A stretch of 64,000 nt of DNA from Niallia alba (GTDB lineage Bacteria > Bacillota > Bacilli > Bacillales > Cytobacillaceae). The DNA lies in the NCBI RefSeq assembly GCF_012933555.1, contig NZ_JABBPK010000001.1:5169188-5233187 (forward strand), written 5' to 3'. Below are positions 7,367 to 17,102 of the stretch, piece after piece. The translations under genes were made by a program, and so were the position numbers. The first letter of the stretch is position 1. Each line of letters starts with the position of its first letter. The notes beneath the pieces are model-generated. The model had not been told where the DNA came from and ran no database searches. It saw nothing but the letters and a program-made list of their open reading frames with translations.

Positions 7367-8944
7367 ATGAAAATCTATTACTATTTAACAAAATCACAAA
7401 GACACCGTATTCAATTAGAAAGGAGAGATGTATACACGCTGCTATTCTTGAATGAACAGAGCATCCTATCACAGCCACAACTTTACGAGTTTTATTCGTT
7501 CTTCACCAATATTAGTGATGCAGCTTTCCGAAGAAAAATGAGTCGCTGGAACGATGCTAATATTATTAACAAAAGAAAAGTTAAAATGGAGAACGGCTAT
7601 GAGTTAGCAATCATTGAATTAACTCTTGCCGGCCAAAGCATCCTTAAAAAACTCGGTTACTTAAACGAGGACGAAAAGTTGAAATACCAAGCAAAAAGCA
7701 ATTTAGATCACACCCTTGCTATTAAACAATCCGTCATTGAAGTTTTAAGGAATGTTAGCGATATTGACCCTTTCTATATTGCTGATGGAGGAAAATACAT
7801 CATCCCATTCAGAGAAGGAGATAACGAGGATGAATTAGAGCAGACTGCCATTATATTCAAAAACCAAAACTTCGGCAGTGACTTTATCCCCCCTTTTAAA
7901 TCAAAATACAGCTCGGATGATATTGAGAAATTCAAAAACACCGGCGTAGTCCAATCGTTCGTCCCACAAGACTTTGAACATATAAAAGAACATTTCGGAA
8001 AAGGACACCTTATTGATAAATCGGGGTTAAAGCCGGACTGGATTTTTAAAGTGAAAGGCACTTTTATATATATTGAAGTGGATAGTGGAAATGAAAAAAT
8101 AAAAACTAAACGTGATCATACCAATACTATAATCGAAAAGCATGATGTTAAATCTATCGAAGGAAAATTGTATCGCTATGAACAGTTGGCTAAGAGCGAT
8201 AGGGAGCATAACCACAAAGTCATCTTCGCTTTAATGGATGATAGTGACGTGGTAATAACCAAGAACATCCATAGCAACAAAGACATTCGTATTGCCAACT
8301 TAAAACATGAAATTGCTCATATGAACGACTACAATAACTGGAAAATTGAGGTTTATGTTACCGGTATGAAAAGATTTTACACAGTTTTTGAAGCAGTATA
8401 TCTAGAACTGATCAATAACATAAAATCATATACCTATGAAGTTTACAAAAAAGCATTTATCACTTTAATTAAGGCAGGGTTGAAACCAAATTGGAAAAAT
8501 TTAAAGTTTATGGTTGTCGCTAAACACTTTTATCCAACTCTTGGCATATCGACAAACAATCTAAACTTCATTCCGGATTTTTTGTTTAGATACTATCAGG
8601 ATTCAGAAGATAAATACGAACAATACTTTATTCCTGTATTTATTAGAGAAGGAAGCGTAAAAGACATGGAGAGGTTGGCTTATTATACAATTCCTACAGC
8701 AAATGGCCGGTTCAAGTACAATGCAAAGATCTTGGCATTGTATGAAAGAAAAGAAGAACTATTTAATGATGTCATTAGGAAAACAAAGAAAGTAAATACC
8801 AATAAGATAACGAGAGAAATAGTTGATAATAACGGAATGGATATAGACAATATAGTATTCGCTGCTATAGATGAAATATCCAACGGTAAACTCCTTCTTT
8901 ACAATGCTAATAAGAAGCAAATCGATAAAAGCCAGTTATTCTAG
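7367..8944 (+). CDS. Replication-relaxation family protein
   Basis: A 525-residue protein with AGGAG before the ATG. The N-terminal 110 residues have the winged-helix pattern of the replication-relaxation family (RDVYTLLFLNEQSILSQPQL, then RKMSRWNDANIIN). The central part (about 215-300) contains a nuclease-like stretch FIYIEVDSGNEKIKTKRDHT, where the E-V-D before a helix recalls restriction-endonuclease-fold motifs. Relatives occur on Gram-positive plasmids and conjugative elements. A terminator follows directly, then a tandem repeat array that could be its binding site. Role in replication or mobilisation is inferred. Confidence 0.7.
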   Translation: MKIYYYLTKSQRHRIQLERRDVYTLLFLNEQSILSQPQLYEFYSFFTNISDAAFRRKMSRWNDANIINKRKVKMENGYELAIIELTLAGQSILKKLGYLNEDEKLKYQAKSNLDHTLAIKQSVIEVLRNVSDIDPFYIADGGKYIIPFREGDNEDELEQTAIIFKNQNFGSDFIPPFKSKYSSDDIEKFKNTGVVQSFVPQDFEHIKEHFGKGHLIDKSGLKPDWIFKVKGTFIYIEVDSGNEKIKTKRDHTNTIIEKHDVKSIEGKLYRYEQLAKSDREHNHKVIFALMDDSDVVITKNIHSNKDIRIANLKHEIAHMNDYNNWKIEVYVTGMKRFYTVFEAVYLELINNIKSYTYEVYKKAFITLIKAGLKPNWKNLKFMVVAKHFYPTLGISTNNLNFIPDFLFRYYQDSEDKYEQYFIPVFIREGSVKDMERLAYYTIPTANGRFKYNAKILALYERKEELFNDVIRKTKKVNTNKITREIVDNNGMDIDNIVFAAIDEISNGKLLLYNANKKQIDKSQLF

Positions 8945-8965
8945 TCTTATGAATAACTGGCTTTT
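8926..8965 (+). terminator. Terminator overlapping the end of the replication-relaxation gene
   Basis: Perfect arms AAAAGCCAGTTATTC and GAATAACTGGCTTTT around a 9-base loop that includes the stop codon. The A and T tails allow use in both directions. Confidence 0.9.
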
Positions 8966-8980
8966 GTATATACTTCCTCC

Positions 8981-9339
8981 TAAAAAGTTCTCCATTTTGG
9001 TGTACTCTCTTGCCTTGTAAACACCTCGCTGGCTGGTAGTAGTTGAACGGTTTTTTATCCATGAAGTACTCTTTTTGTACATTTTCTCTTAAAAAGTTCT
9101 CCATTTCGGTGTACTCTCTTACCTTATAAACATCCGGCTGATAGCATTTATAATAGGTTTTCCCCTAAGATCTCTCTTATCAGCGCATTTATCTTAAAAA
9201 GTTCTCCATTTTGGTGTACTCTCTTTACCTTATGTACATCGGCTGTTAGCAATTATTCTGGATTTCCCCCTAACATATGTATTATCAGTGCATTTCATCT
9301 TAAAAAGTTCTCCATTTTAGTGTACTCTCTTTACCTTGT
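8981..9339. repeat. Degenerate tandem array of about 106-bp units (3.4 copies)
   Basis: Four copies of a conserved head of about 38 bases, opening TAAAAAGTTCTCCATTT and then GGTGTACTCTCTT, start at 8981, 9090, 9195 and 9301, giving periods of 109, 105 and 106. Units 2 and 3 also match in their tails (GGCTG..TAGCA, then TTATCAG.GCATTT), so whole units are duplicated and the head is under stronger conservation. No coding capacity is evident. The array follows the replication-relaxation gene, which makes an iteron-like or other protein-binding function possible. Confidence 0.8.
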
Positions 9340-9783
9340 GCATTTCGTTAAAAGGTTTTATTGCATAACAGACAATTTATGTAACGAAATAAAATAAGAG
9401 TGCGATAATATCTATTTTCGCACTCTGTCTCTTAAATATATTTTAGTGTAATGGTGTTTTCTTAATAAATAATAGCAACCTTTATTTTTCAAACATTTAT
9501 TAATTCATTTGTTCATACTGCCCTTTATTTAGCAATATCATAATCACAATTAGCAAGTACTACTAAAAGATAAATTCTTCTGTAGTGGATATTTTCTATT
9601 CATTTGTACTCATTATTTCATTTTTCTTCGATATGTTTGATGAGTCTGAGTTGTGTGATTCTAATATTTCCTCCTTGATGACTTCTCTTGTTAGAAGTAC
9701 TAGGTCCACTTTTTTCATAAAACATCTTATAGTAAAATGTATTATAAGAGATATCTTACCTATAGAGAAAAGGTGGATTTAGT
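9340..9783. other. Intergenic region without a convincing gene
   Basis: A hairpin AGAGTGCG / CGCACTCT lies at 9397-9427; its minus-strand reading is followed by a T-rich tail. A GTG-initiated frame from 9585 to 9782 has no convincing ribosome site and an odd Phe/Ser-rich composition, so I leave it out. Confidence 0.4.
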
Positions 9784-9981
9784 ATGATCTGTATATGTGG
9801 TGGTATTTTAGCAGTTAAGAATATAGAGGAACCTCCTAGAATTCTAAAAAGCCAAAAAAAAATTTTGTACGATAGAGTTTGTGATGTTGAATTCCTAAAA
9901 TGTGGAAAAGTACTTTATTCACAACCGTATGACTTTGGTAGTAATCTGAATACTGTAAAACCAACAATGCCAAAGAAATAG
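9784..9981 (+). CDS. Small hypothetical protein (65 aa)
   Basis: A 65-residue protein with AAAGGTGG before the ATG. It is basic overall, with three Cys (MICICGG and LKCGK) and a Pro-rich middle. No family recognised. It lies 14 bases upstream of the 77-residue gene and is probably cotranscribed with it. Confidence 0.5.
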   Translation: MICICGGILAVKNIEEPPRILKSQKKILYDRVCDVEFLKCGKVLYSQPYDFGSNLNTVKPTMPKK

Positions 9982-9995
9982 AATAGAGGTTATTT

Positions 9996-10229
9996 ATGGA
10001 GTTAAAATTAAAGAAGAGCCTAGAGCAATTATATTTAAATTACTATGACGGATTATACACAGAACACCAATTAAAATACATGTTATTAAAGCTATATAAA
10101 CAATCTGATCTTTCTGATACGAAATGGTCTGAATTGATTCTTGATGCACAGTGGAAGCACGCGACGGAAGAGGATTATGAAAATAAACGGAGACAATTAC
10201 GTGAAGAAAATAAAGAAGATGGCGAATAA
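9996..10229 (+). CDS. Small hypothetical protein (77 aa)
   Basis: A 77-residue, highly charged helical protein (LKKSLEQLYLNYYDGLYTEH, then a Glu/Lys/Arg-rich tail). AGAGG precedes its ATG. It converges with the sspH end of the defence locus across a shared bidirectional terminator. No function can be assigned. Confidence 0.55.
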   Translation: MELKLKKSLEQLYLNYYDGLYTEHQLKYMLLKLYKQSDLSDTKWSELILDAQWKHATEEDYENKRRQLREENKEDGE

Positions 10230-10255
10230 ACTTTAGCCATCTTCTTTATTTTTAT
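10210..10255. terminator. Bidirectional terminator between the small gene and sspH
   Basis: Arms AAAGAAGATGGC and GCCATCTTCTTT with a 12-base loop, with T-rich tails on both sides. It separates two converging units. Confidence 0.9.
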
Positions 10256-13200
10256 TCTTTATTTTTAATGAATTGAGTTACATTATAGATTTCGTTACTT
10301 GATATAAAAGGTACTTGTGCATAAATCAAATTTGGTTCTCCTGACAATCTAGCTGCTAAATGTCCTTTTCCTAATAAATTCTCGGCACCTTTTTCCCCTA
10401 ATGCAATCTCAGATGTACCTGAACTTCCAACTTTCAATATAAGTCTATTCCCTAAATTATCTCTTAGTTGCATTGGTAGCGCATCTTTATCTGGTCTTTG
10501 TGCAGCGAATATTAGATGAATTCCTGCTGCTCTTGCTTTTACCCCTAACCTTTGGACTGTTGAAGACACAGTACTCTTATACTCATCAATTAACATCCAA
10601 TCTGCGAACTCATCATGAATAAGAAAAATGAAAGGTAATTTTGACTCTTCAGGGACTTTTTCGTTGTATTCTTTAAGGTTTGGTACTTTATATTCTCTAA
10701 ACCTCAAATACCTATTTTCCATCTCATTTACAAGCTCTTCTAAAATTTCTGATGCTCGCTGCTGATCTATAACAATGCCTTCACTTAAATGCGGTAGTTC
10801 TTCAAGATTCTGATAATCAACTCCGTATTTCGGGTCAATCAGGTATATCTTAGCTGTTTTAACTGAGTTTGTGGCGCATATATCAAGTATCAACGTTTGG
10901 ATTAATACCGATTTACCACTACCTGTTTCCCCTGCAATTAGCGTATGAGGGGCGTGTTGTTCTAGGCCACCAAATGGTCCACCTAGATTTAAATAGAGCA
11001 ACTCTCCATCAACTTCTTTTATACCCATAACAAAATTTAAATTGGTATCGTGTACATCATTTTTCAAGCTTCTTTTATTCCAAACATTCGCTAATGATAT
11101 AGTTTCTCTTTCTGGTCTTTCTACAAACACAACTATTTCACCGGGCTGGGGTAGTACATTAATAATATTTAAAGCGTGTGTGGTTAAAAGTTGTGATTTC
11201 TTTTTTTCAATATCCTCTACTCTTAATCGATCAGAGCCTTTCAACTTAATAATAGCAGCATTTGGTGTTAATCTAGATTCCAAAACCTTCCCTTGCAGGT
11301 TATAGGTTGCCAATGCTGATTTTAAAGAATTAACTACATTAGTTAACCATTCTTGATCCGATAAACTATGATTTTCTTCATTGGTATTGTTAACTATCCA
11401 ACCCTGAAGGCTGTTGCTACTTTCTCCAGTAAGCTTAGTCTTGGTAACAATAGGTTGTTGCTGTTCTTCTTCTTTATTACTTGGATTGCTTTCTTCTTTA
11501 CCTTCATTTGTATCATTATTCTTACTACTGATCGTATGGTCAGTTACTTCTTGTGTTTCACTTAACTGACTTTGTTCAGAATTCTGATTGTCCGTAGGTA
11601 ATGAAGGACTGAATTTCTTCCATGTTACTTCATTTGAAAATTGCGACCTTACTGTAAATAACGGTTTCTTTTCTAAGAGTGATAGAATTAATCCCCTTAC
11701 AGACTCCCTTGAATATACTTCTTGGTAACAGTTTTCTATATCAGTTATTTTTACTTGCTCACTCTCTATAGTATCTGTGCCATCACTTGTTGGTACAAAA
11801 ACATGTGAGTATCCTTTTATTTCTATTTCTACTTTACCTGTTCTAATTAATTCTCTCCATTTTTCAATAGATATTGTAGAGTTTTGCATAAAAATTGTCC
11901 CTTCTACAAGTAAATCACTTATTTTGGACAACCATAAGTCTCTATCAAGGCGACTAGGTACACCGAATAATGCCTCATTTATTCTCAAGACTGTATCTAT
12001 AAGTTGTTTTTTTGAGGTTTTCTTGGAATTCGATAGGTTTTTAATATCTACAAACTTGGCCTCCGTAACCATCAGTTTTAAGTAGTATTTCCCATCCTTC
12101 TCAAATGGACTAAGAGCAAGTATGTCGGCAATCTGCTCTTCTTTTTTGCCTAACCAGCTTGCATAGTCATCAAGAAAATACCAGCCAATGCTTTCCTCTT
12201 CTTCAACCTCTTCTTTGGTAATTAACTTACTAAGGACTACCCCCATTAACTCACTGGCATATCGTCCTATTTTTGCTGCTCTTAAAACAATATCACCTGA
12301 TAACTCATTAGCTTCATTTATAAAAAAGTCGGTTAACCAATCGATATCTTCATCATTGATACCTAAATTTAATGCCTTAAATTTTCTTTTTAATATTATT
12401 TTTAAGAGTTTAAGAGATGTTGTTGTAGAAACAACTAGGTTTGGACCATTAGTCTTATTATGTTGGTATTTTATTACATTGACGCCTTGGCTTTTTAAAA
12501 GTCTTCTATCTAGTAGCTCATCATAATTTGCTACCCACTCGCCAAGTTTATGAGACTCTTCAAACACATTTTTAGTTTCACTGTTTTGAAAGGTAATTTG
12601 CCTTGCTGGTAAAAAATACCCTTCTGATTCTTCATCCACACTTTCAGATATACTTCTAATAAAACTTAAATACTGCCATCCCTCGGCTAGCTGACTAGGG
12701 CATACTAGATAAGTAGTAGATTTTAATTCATCTTTTGCTGATGGCCGACGTCGTGACCATCTAGCCGGAAATAACTCTAGATTACTTGGATTATAAGTTG
12801 TCTCTACTTTAGTCCACTCAAAATTAGATTGTCTGGATATTACATCCTGTAAAAACACTATATCGTAAGGTTTACCTTCCTCTTTTTCTGAAACAGAAGA
12901 TTGATGTGCCATTACTCCTATACGAAGCTTTGCCATAAAGTCATTTGTTACTTCACTTGCAACAAACATATCAGGGTCAGAATCAGATCCTTCAACCATC
13001 TTTGAATATATCTGATTTAGTTTATTTGTATCTCTATGTCTTAATACCACTTGACACCTTATATTGTCATTTTTACTATTTAATTTCGAGATAGAGTCCA
13101 CAATTGAGAGTGGTAATCTTGTAGAGTCGGAATTGTATAATACGACGCCTAAGTTTGCACCCTCATGGGGTTGCAATTCAAGATATCGCTCTAATAAACC

Positions 13201-15558
13201 AGTTAGCTTTTCACTTGCATCTCTTGGATCTTCATTTGTTTCTTGATCAGTTACCTTAACAATTGGCATTTCCATTAGACTATAATCATAAAGAGAATCT
13301 GTAATTGATAGTAATTCAGGGATTTCTTCCCCATTAAACCCTAAGCAAATCTCTGGATAATAAGAATGCTCAATATCATTTATGAGTTCATTGAAGAAAA
13401 GCTTTGAATCTCCAAAGTCTATTTCTTTTGATGATAATAAGTAAATAATTATATTGTTAATTTGTTGCATTTTCGTCGCAAGAGCAGACATCCTGAAAGG
13501 GTTCCAAGGAGGTATAATTGCTAAAGGTTTCGTGTCTCTTACCTCTACCACTCCTAATTTAATAATTGGATACCAGAGATTAATCCGGTTAATGTCTCCT
13601 TTTGCATATTTGGCAATTTTACTTAATAATTCTCCATATAGTATTGACTGTTGAGTGTGCGACTCATTTATTAAGCCTTCTTCTACCCAATGGTTGAGAG
13701 CATTAGTGTACTCTTTAGAAAACTTCTCCCAAGAGGTTAGTATTTCCTGATAACCGGCTTCATTAACTCTCCCCTCAGCTCTAGAACTTTCTAATTCCCG
13801 AAGGAACTGCTTTGATATATCTTTATCTACCTCATACACTCCTACAAGAGAACCTCTATCTTGCCTATATACTGCCTGCAAGGTATAGATATCGTTTAGA
13901 GATATTCCTTGTAACTTTCCTTTTTTACTTATTGGGTTTTTTGCTACACTCGTATGTTGAAAAGGATTTTCTTTTAATCTTCTCAAATCATTAAATAGCT
14001 CCATCCCAATTGCATTTGTTGCACCTTCCCAAACCAATTGAACTTTACAGTCTTGTTCTATGCCGTGTTCATCTTGATAGAATAGTTCAAAATAAAATTT
14101 AATTTGCCTTGAACCTTTTGATATGGAGTTATTTGGCTTAAAAGGGTTTCCTTTCGCTTTTGCCCTTTTCTTTTCCTCTTCTATAAAGTTATCGTATTCG
14201 AAAAGATAACAAGTATCCCATTCTATAAAAGGTTTTGTTAACTTCTCCAACCCCTTATATCTAGTACAAAAATACAAGCCTAAATCGGTATTTATATTTA
14301 GCCAAGCACTTCTTGAATCCCTCTTTTGTGTTTTGATTTTAATTACCTTTTTCCCACTTGAAGCTTCTGATTGTGCAAAAAGCCTTTCTATTGCTTGCAT
14401 AAACCCAACTAAGAAGTCACTACACTCAATAGGCTTCCCATAAATAAACTTATCCCACTTGGCCTTTAACTTCTTATTGTTTTCAATTTGATATCTCTGC
14501 TTTTCATAGAATGCTATATCTTCCTCATTTGGTTCCCTTGCTTTTCTCTTATCCAATAGCTCTAGATAACTCTCATCTTCTTCAGTAATTAAATCTGAAT
14601 ACTCATCCTCTAAGAATTCCTTAGTTTCCTCGGCTAAAGTTGTTTTTTTGGAGATTTTTATACCTGAGAAAAAAGTACCAATATGGTCTTGTTCCCATTC
14701 ATAGTTTGCTAAAGCCTCAGATTCTTCATTCCATCCGGGCTTAGATTCTATGAACTTTAATATGGCAGGGTGTATATCTTCAGGAATGTATTCTTTAGCA
14801 TCTTCAAAGGAATTTTTAAGTTGATCATTTTCTATTACATCTCTAGACGGGGTTAACTTATGAAGAAAATAACTTCTCTTTTCTTTTAATTCTTTAAATG
14901 CTGCTGCCCACTTATTTTTATAAGTTAAACGATTGTCAGGGATACTATAGAAACAACCGGAATCTCTTGGAATTTTTAAAGCGGGTAATGCCCAACCTAA
15001 CGCCTCTATAAGAGAAGTCCCATCTTCATCTATACTTTTTCTGGTACTTACAATAAACTTACTAAACATTTCTAAGCTACAATCGTTAATACTAAGTAAT
15101 CCTGTTAAGGCTTTTCCCCATATATTTAGTAACCTATCACTTCCGTTTATAGAGGGTAAATCACCCGATACCACTTTTATCCAAAGGTTAGTATTTACTT
15201 TTAAATCATTAGCTCCTATAGTATAAATATTTCTTAACGATTGGCCTTGATCGTCGTTATTATTTGCCAACAGCAGTACTGGTTTATCAGTATGGGTATG
15301 TCGCAACCTAGTCGTTCTTTCTCTAGTAATAATACTATCAGGTAAATCGTTACCAACCACTAGTTCTAGCGGTATTTTTATATCAATTATGTCTTTAAGA
15401 TAATTATCATTTAAGATTTCTTTACATATCTCAGATACCTGCGGACCGGACAATCTATCCAATAAAAATCTAGCAGTTCCATCAGAGGATTCACTCTCTA
15501 TATTAGATTTTAAATATTCAACGGCTACTTTTCCAATTAACTCTAAATGATTCATCAT
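10252..15558 (-). CDS. dptH: Phosphorothioation-dependent restriction protein DptH / SspH (FtsK/HerA-like translocase)
   Basis: A giant 1768-residue protein, the expected size for DptH-type proteins. The ATPase domain is at the C-terminus: Walker A GETGSGKS at about 1543-1550 and Walker B FIFLIHDEFADW at about 1645, followed by an RAAGIHLIFAAQRP segment typical of FtsK/HerA motors. A flexible, acidic and Gln-rich linker lies at about 1360-1420. The first 1300 residues are unassigned by eye. The start is the ATG that overlaps the sspG stop (ATGA), with AAGGATG upstream, rather than an ATG 13 codons earlier. In this family it works with F and G to damage or block DNA lacking phosphorothioate. 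Confidence 0.85.
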   Translation of the reverse strand: MMNHLELIGKVAVEYLKSNIESESSDGTARFLLDRLSGPQVSEICKEILNDNYLKDIIDIKIPLELVVGNDLPDSIITRERTTRLRHTHTDKPVLLLANNNDDQGQSLRNIYTIGANDLKVNTNLWIKVVSGDLPSINGSDRLLNIWGKALTGLLSINDCSLEMFSKFIVSTRKSIDEDGTSLIEALGWALPALKIPRDSGCFYSIPDNRLTYKNKWAAAFKELKEKRSYFLHKLTPSRDVIENDQLKNSFEDAKEYIPEDIHPAILKFIESKPGWNEESEALANYEWEQDHIGTFFSGIKISKKTTLAEETKEFLEDEYSDLITEEDESYLELLDKRKAREPNEEDIAFYEKQRYQIENNKKLKAKWDKFIYGKPIECSDFLVGFMQAIERLFAQSEASSGKKVIKIKTQKRDSRSAWLNINTDLGLYFCTRYKGLEKLTKPFIEWDTCYLFEYDNFIEEEKKRAKAKGNPFKPNNSISKGSRQIKFYFELFYQDEHGIEQDCKVQLVWEGATNAIGMELFNDLRRLKENPFQHTSVAKNPISKKGKLQGISLNDIYTLQAVYRQDRGSLVGVYEVDKDISKQFLRELESSRAEGRVNEAGYQEILTSWEKFSKEYTNALNHWVEEGLINESHTQQSILYGELLSKIAKYAKGDINRINLWYPIIKLGVVEVRDTKPLAIIPPWNPFRMSALATKMQQINNIIIYLLSSKEIDFGDSKLFFNELINDIEHSYYPEICLGFNGEEIPELLSITDSLYDYSLMEMPIVKVTDQETNEDPRDASEKLTGLLERYLELQPHEGANLGVVLYNSDSTRLPLSIVDSISKLNSKNDNIRCQVVLRHRDTNKLNQIYSKMVEGSDSDPDMFVASEVTNDFMAKLRIGVMAHQSSVSEKEEGKPYDIVFLQDVISRQSNFEWTKVETTYNPSNLELFPARWSRRRPSAKDELKSTTYLVCPSQLAEGWQYLSFIRSISESVDEESEGYFLPARQITFQNSETKNVFEESHKLGEWVANYDELLDRRLLKSQGVNVIKYQHNKTNGPNLVVSTTTSLKLLKIILKRKFKALNLGINDEDIDWLTDFFINEANELSGDIVLRAAKIGRYASELMGVVLSKLITKEEVEEEESIGWYFLDDYASWLGKKEEQIADILALSPFEKDGKYYLKLMVTEAKFVDIKNLSNSKKTSKKQLIDTVLRINEALFGVPSRLDRDLWLSKISDLLVEGTIFMQNSTISIEKWRELIRTGKVEIEIKGYSHVFVPTSDGTDTIESEQVKITDIENCYQEVYSRESVRGLILSLLEKKPLFTVRSQFSNEVTWKKFSPSLPTDNQNSEQSQLSETQEVTDHTISSKNNDTNEGKEESNPSNKEEEQQQPIVTKTKLTGESSNSLQGWIVNNTNEENHSLSDQEWLTNVVNSLKSALATYNLQGKVLESRLTPNAAIIKLKGSDRLRVEDIEKKKSQLLTTHALNIINVLPQPGEIVVFVERPERETISLANVWNKRSLKNDVHDTNLNFVMGIKEVDGELLYLNLGGPFGGLEQHAPHTLIAGETGSGKSVLIQTLILDICATNSVKTAKIYLIDPKYGVDYQNLEELPHLSEGIVIDQQRASEILEELVNEMENRYLRFREYKVPNLKEYNEKVPEESKLPFIFLIHDEFADWMLIDEYKSTVSSTVQRLGVKARAAGIHLIFAAQRPDKDALPMQLRDNLGNRLILKVGSSGTSEIALGEKGAENLLGKGHLAARLSGEPNLIYAQVPFISSNEIYNVTQFIKNKE

Positions 15559-17102
15559 ACACCATCCTTTGCAAAAGGATTCTCTACATATGCACAAGCA
15601 TCAGACAACCTTCTTAGTAATCCCATACTAGAAAGCCTTTGTTCTAACCTTTGTGAATTATCCGAGAAAGCTTCTTGATCAGCTTGCCCTGAATTAATAA
15701 CCTCTGTTGCCTCTTTATCGCCAATGATAAATCCATACTTTTCAAAAAGCTTTTTCAGAAAGTCTTGGAACTCCATTCTTTCAGGTACATTTGCTAATAC
15801 TAACGTTTTTAAGAGACTGTCTGTTGGTGCATACCTAATTCGTTGACTATTTCTACTTGAGGAAAATCCTATTTCTCTTCCCCACACCCTATGGAAGTTG
15901 TTAACGTGTTGTTTATGTCTTGCAATTGCTTTTTCCACTAACTCTTCTACCAATGATTCGATATTTTCCGATAATAAATCATCATTATTTGAAGGCCATA
16001 AAAAATGTCTATTTAATAACTTTTGCGCTTCAAAAAATGGATCAGGAAAGGTTTGTAGGTTTTTCCATTCCTCTGTTTCTTTAATGCTTCTTATATAATG
16101 CTCTAAAGCTTGTCTAGAAAGGTTATTATTGTTAATATAGGAATCTGATGCGAGATCCCTAATAATTGTTTTTTTAGGTGCCAATATTTCTAAAATAAAC
16201 TGAGTTTTATTGCTCTGATTAAGAACATCTTTTGATCTATTAAGAAAATAGATAATCATGTGCAGCCCCGTAATATTTACTATATGTGGTATAGTATCGT
16301 ATGCCGGAATCTTATTATTAAATATATTTATCCAATCGTCAGCCATATTAGTGTACTCTGGTAAATATTCATAAGGCAGGTAGGATCCCGTTGAATCTCT
16401 TGCCACTTCAGCCTTTCCATAATTCGGCTGCAATAGTTGGGCTAATCTGTTATAAATTGACTTTGAATTGATTATATTTGGTTCAAGAAAGCTCAAAAGC
16501 TCTTCCCCTTTGGTTGAGCGGGAAAGCATTAAGTATAACAGCTCACCAGTTCTTCCAAAGAACCTTCTATCATTTTGAACTTTATTCCCATTCACCCTCA
16601 AATCTTCATATAAGCACTCTTTGCCATATGGAAAGATAAATTGGGAACTCCATCTTTTATTATTTTCTCCTTCAATAGTATTACTTTGAAGAAATTTAAC
16701 TGTTTCGTAGAACTTGTCGAAGGTATCAAAGTTTTCCTTTAAGTAAGACAGATTCGGATAATCACTTCCTCCGAAATTTTGTTCAGCTAATTTTATCCAT
16801 TCACTCCAAGCTTTTTGTTCATCATTGGTTGCTTGATAGTCACGATATACAATTTCCATAAAAGGATTATTAAAAAGTATATTCCTTAAATAAAGTCTGG
16901 TATATGGACTATATGCCAACGTATTATACTCTTGTTCCATAAATGCTCTTTCTCTTTCGCACTCTGAGTTTAATACTCCCATGAATTCCATTAAACAAAG
17001 CCACGGTGTTTGTTCATCGTATAATCTATGACCCCAAATTGCTTCATCTACCCAAAAATCCGACTTTATATTGTTAGATGTTCGTGGAAGAGTTTTTAGC
17101 AT
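15555..17102 (-). CDS. dptG: Phosphorothioation-dependent restriction protein DptG / SspG
   Basis: A 515-residue protein between the F ATPase and the H translocase. Its position, size and lack of an obvious ATPase motif fit DptG/SspG, the accessory member of the restriction trio. The start overlaps the sspF stop by one base (TAATG) and its stop overlaps the sspH start (ATGA), so all three are translationally coupled and probably made in fixed ratio. Trp- and Tyr-rich N-terminal segments (FWVDEAIWGHRLYDEQTPWL) are notable. The assignment rests mainly on context. Confidence 0.75.
   Translation of the reverse strand: MLKTLPRTSNNIKSDFWVDEAIWGHRLYDEQTPWLCLMEFMGVLNSECERERAFMEQEYNTLAYSPYTRLYLRNILFNNPFMEIVYRDYQATNDEQKAWSEWIKLAEQNFGGSDYPNLSYLKENFDTFDKFYETVKFLQSNTIEGENNKRWSSQFIFPYGKECLYEDLRVNGNKVQNDRRFFGRTGELLYLMLSRSTKGEELLSFLEPNIINSKSIYNRLAQLLQPNYGKAEVARDSTGSYLPYEYLPEYTNMADDWINIFNNKIPAYDTIPHIVNITGLHMIIYFLNRSKDVLNQSNKTQFILEILAPKKTIIRDLASDSYINNNNLSRQALEHYIRSIKETEEWKNLQTFPDPFFEAQKLLNRHFLWPSNNDDLLSENIESLVEELVEKAIARHKQHVNNFHRVWGREIGFSSSRNSQRIRYAPTDSLLKTLVLANVPERMEFQDFLKKLFEKYGFIIGDKEATEVINSGQADQEAFSDNSQRLEQRLSSMGLLRRLSDACAYVENPFAKDGV

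Noticed and set aside
8981..9339. Reading the array as a CRISPR
   Set aside because: Periods of about 106 bases, related tails rather than unique spacers, only four units and no cas genes.
9585..9782. A 65-residue frame with a GTG start
   Set aside because: No credible ribosome site and an unusual Phe/Ser-rich composition.
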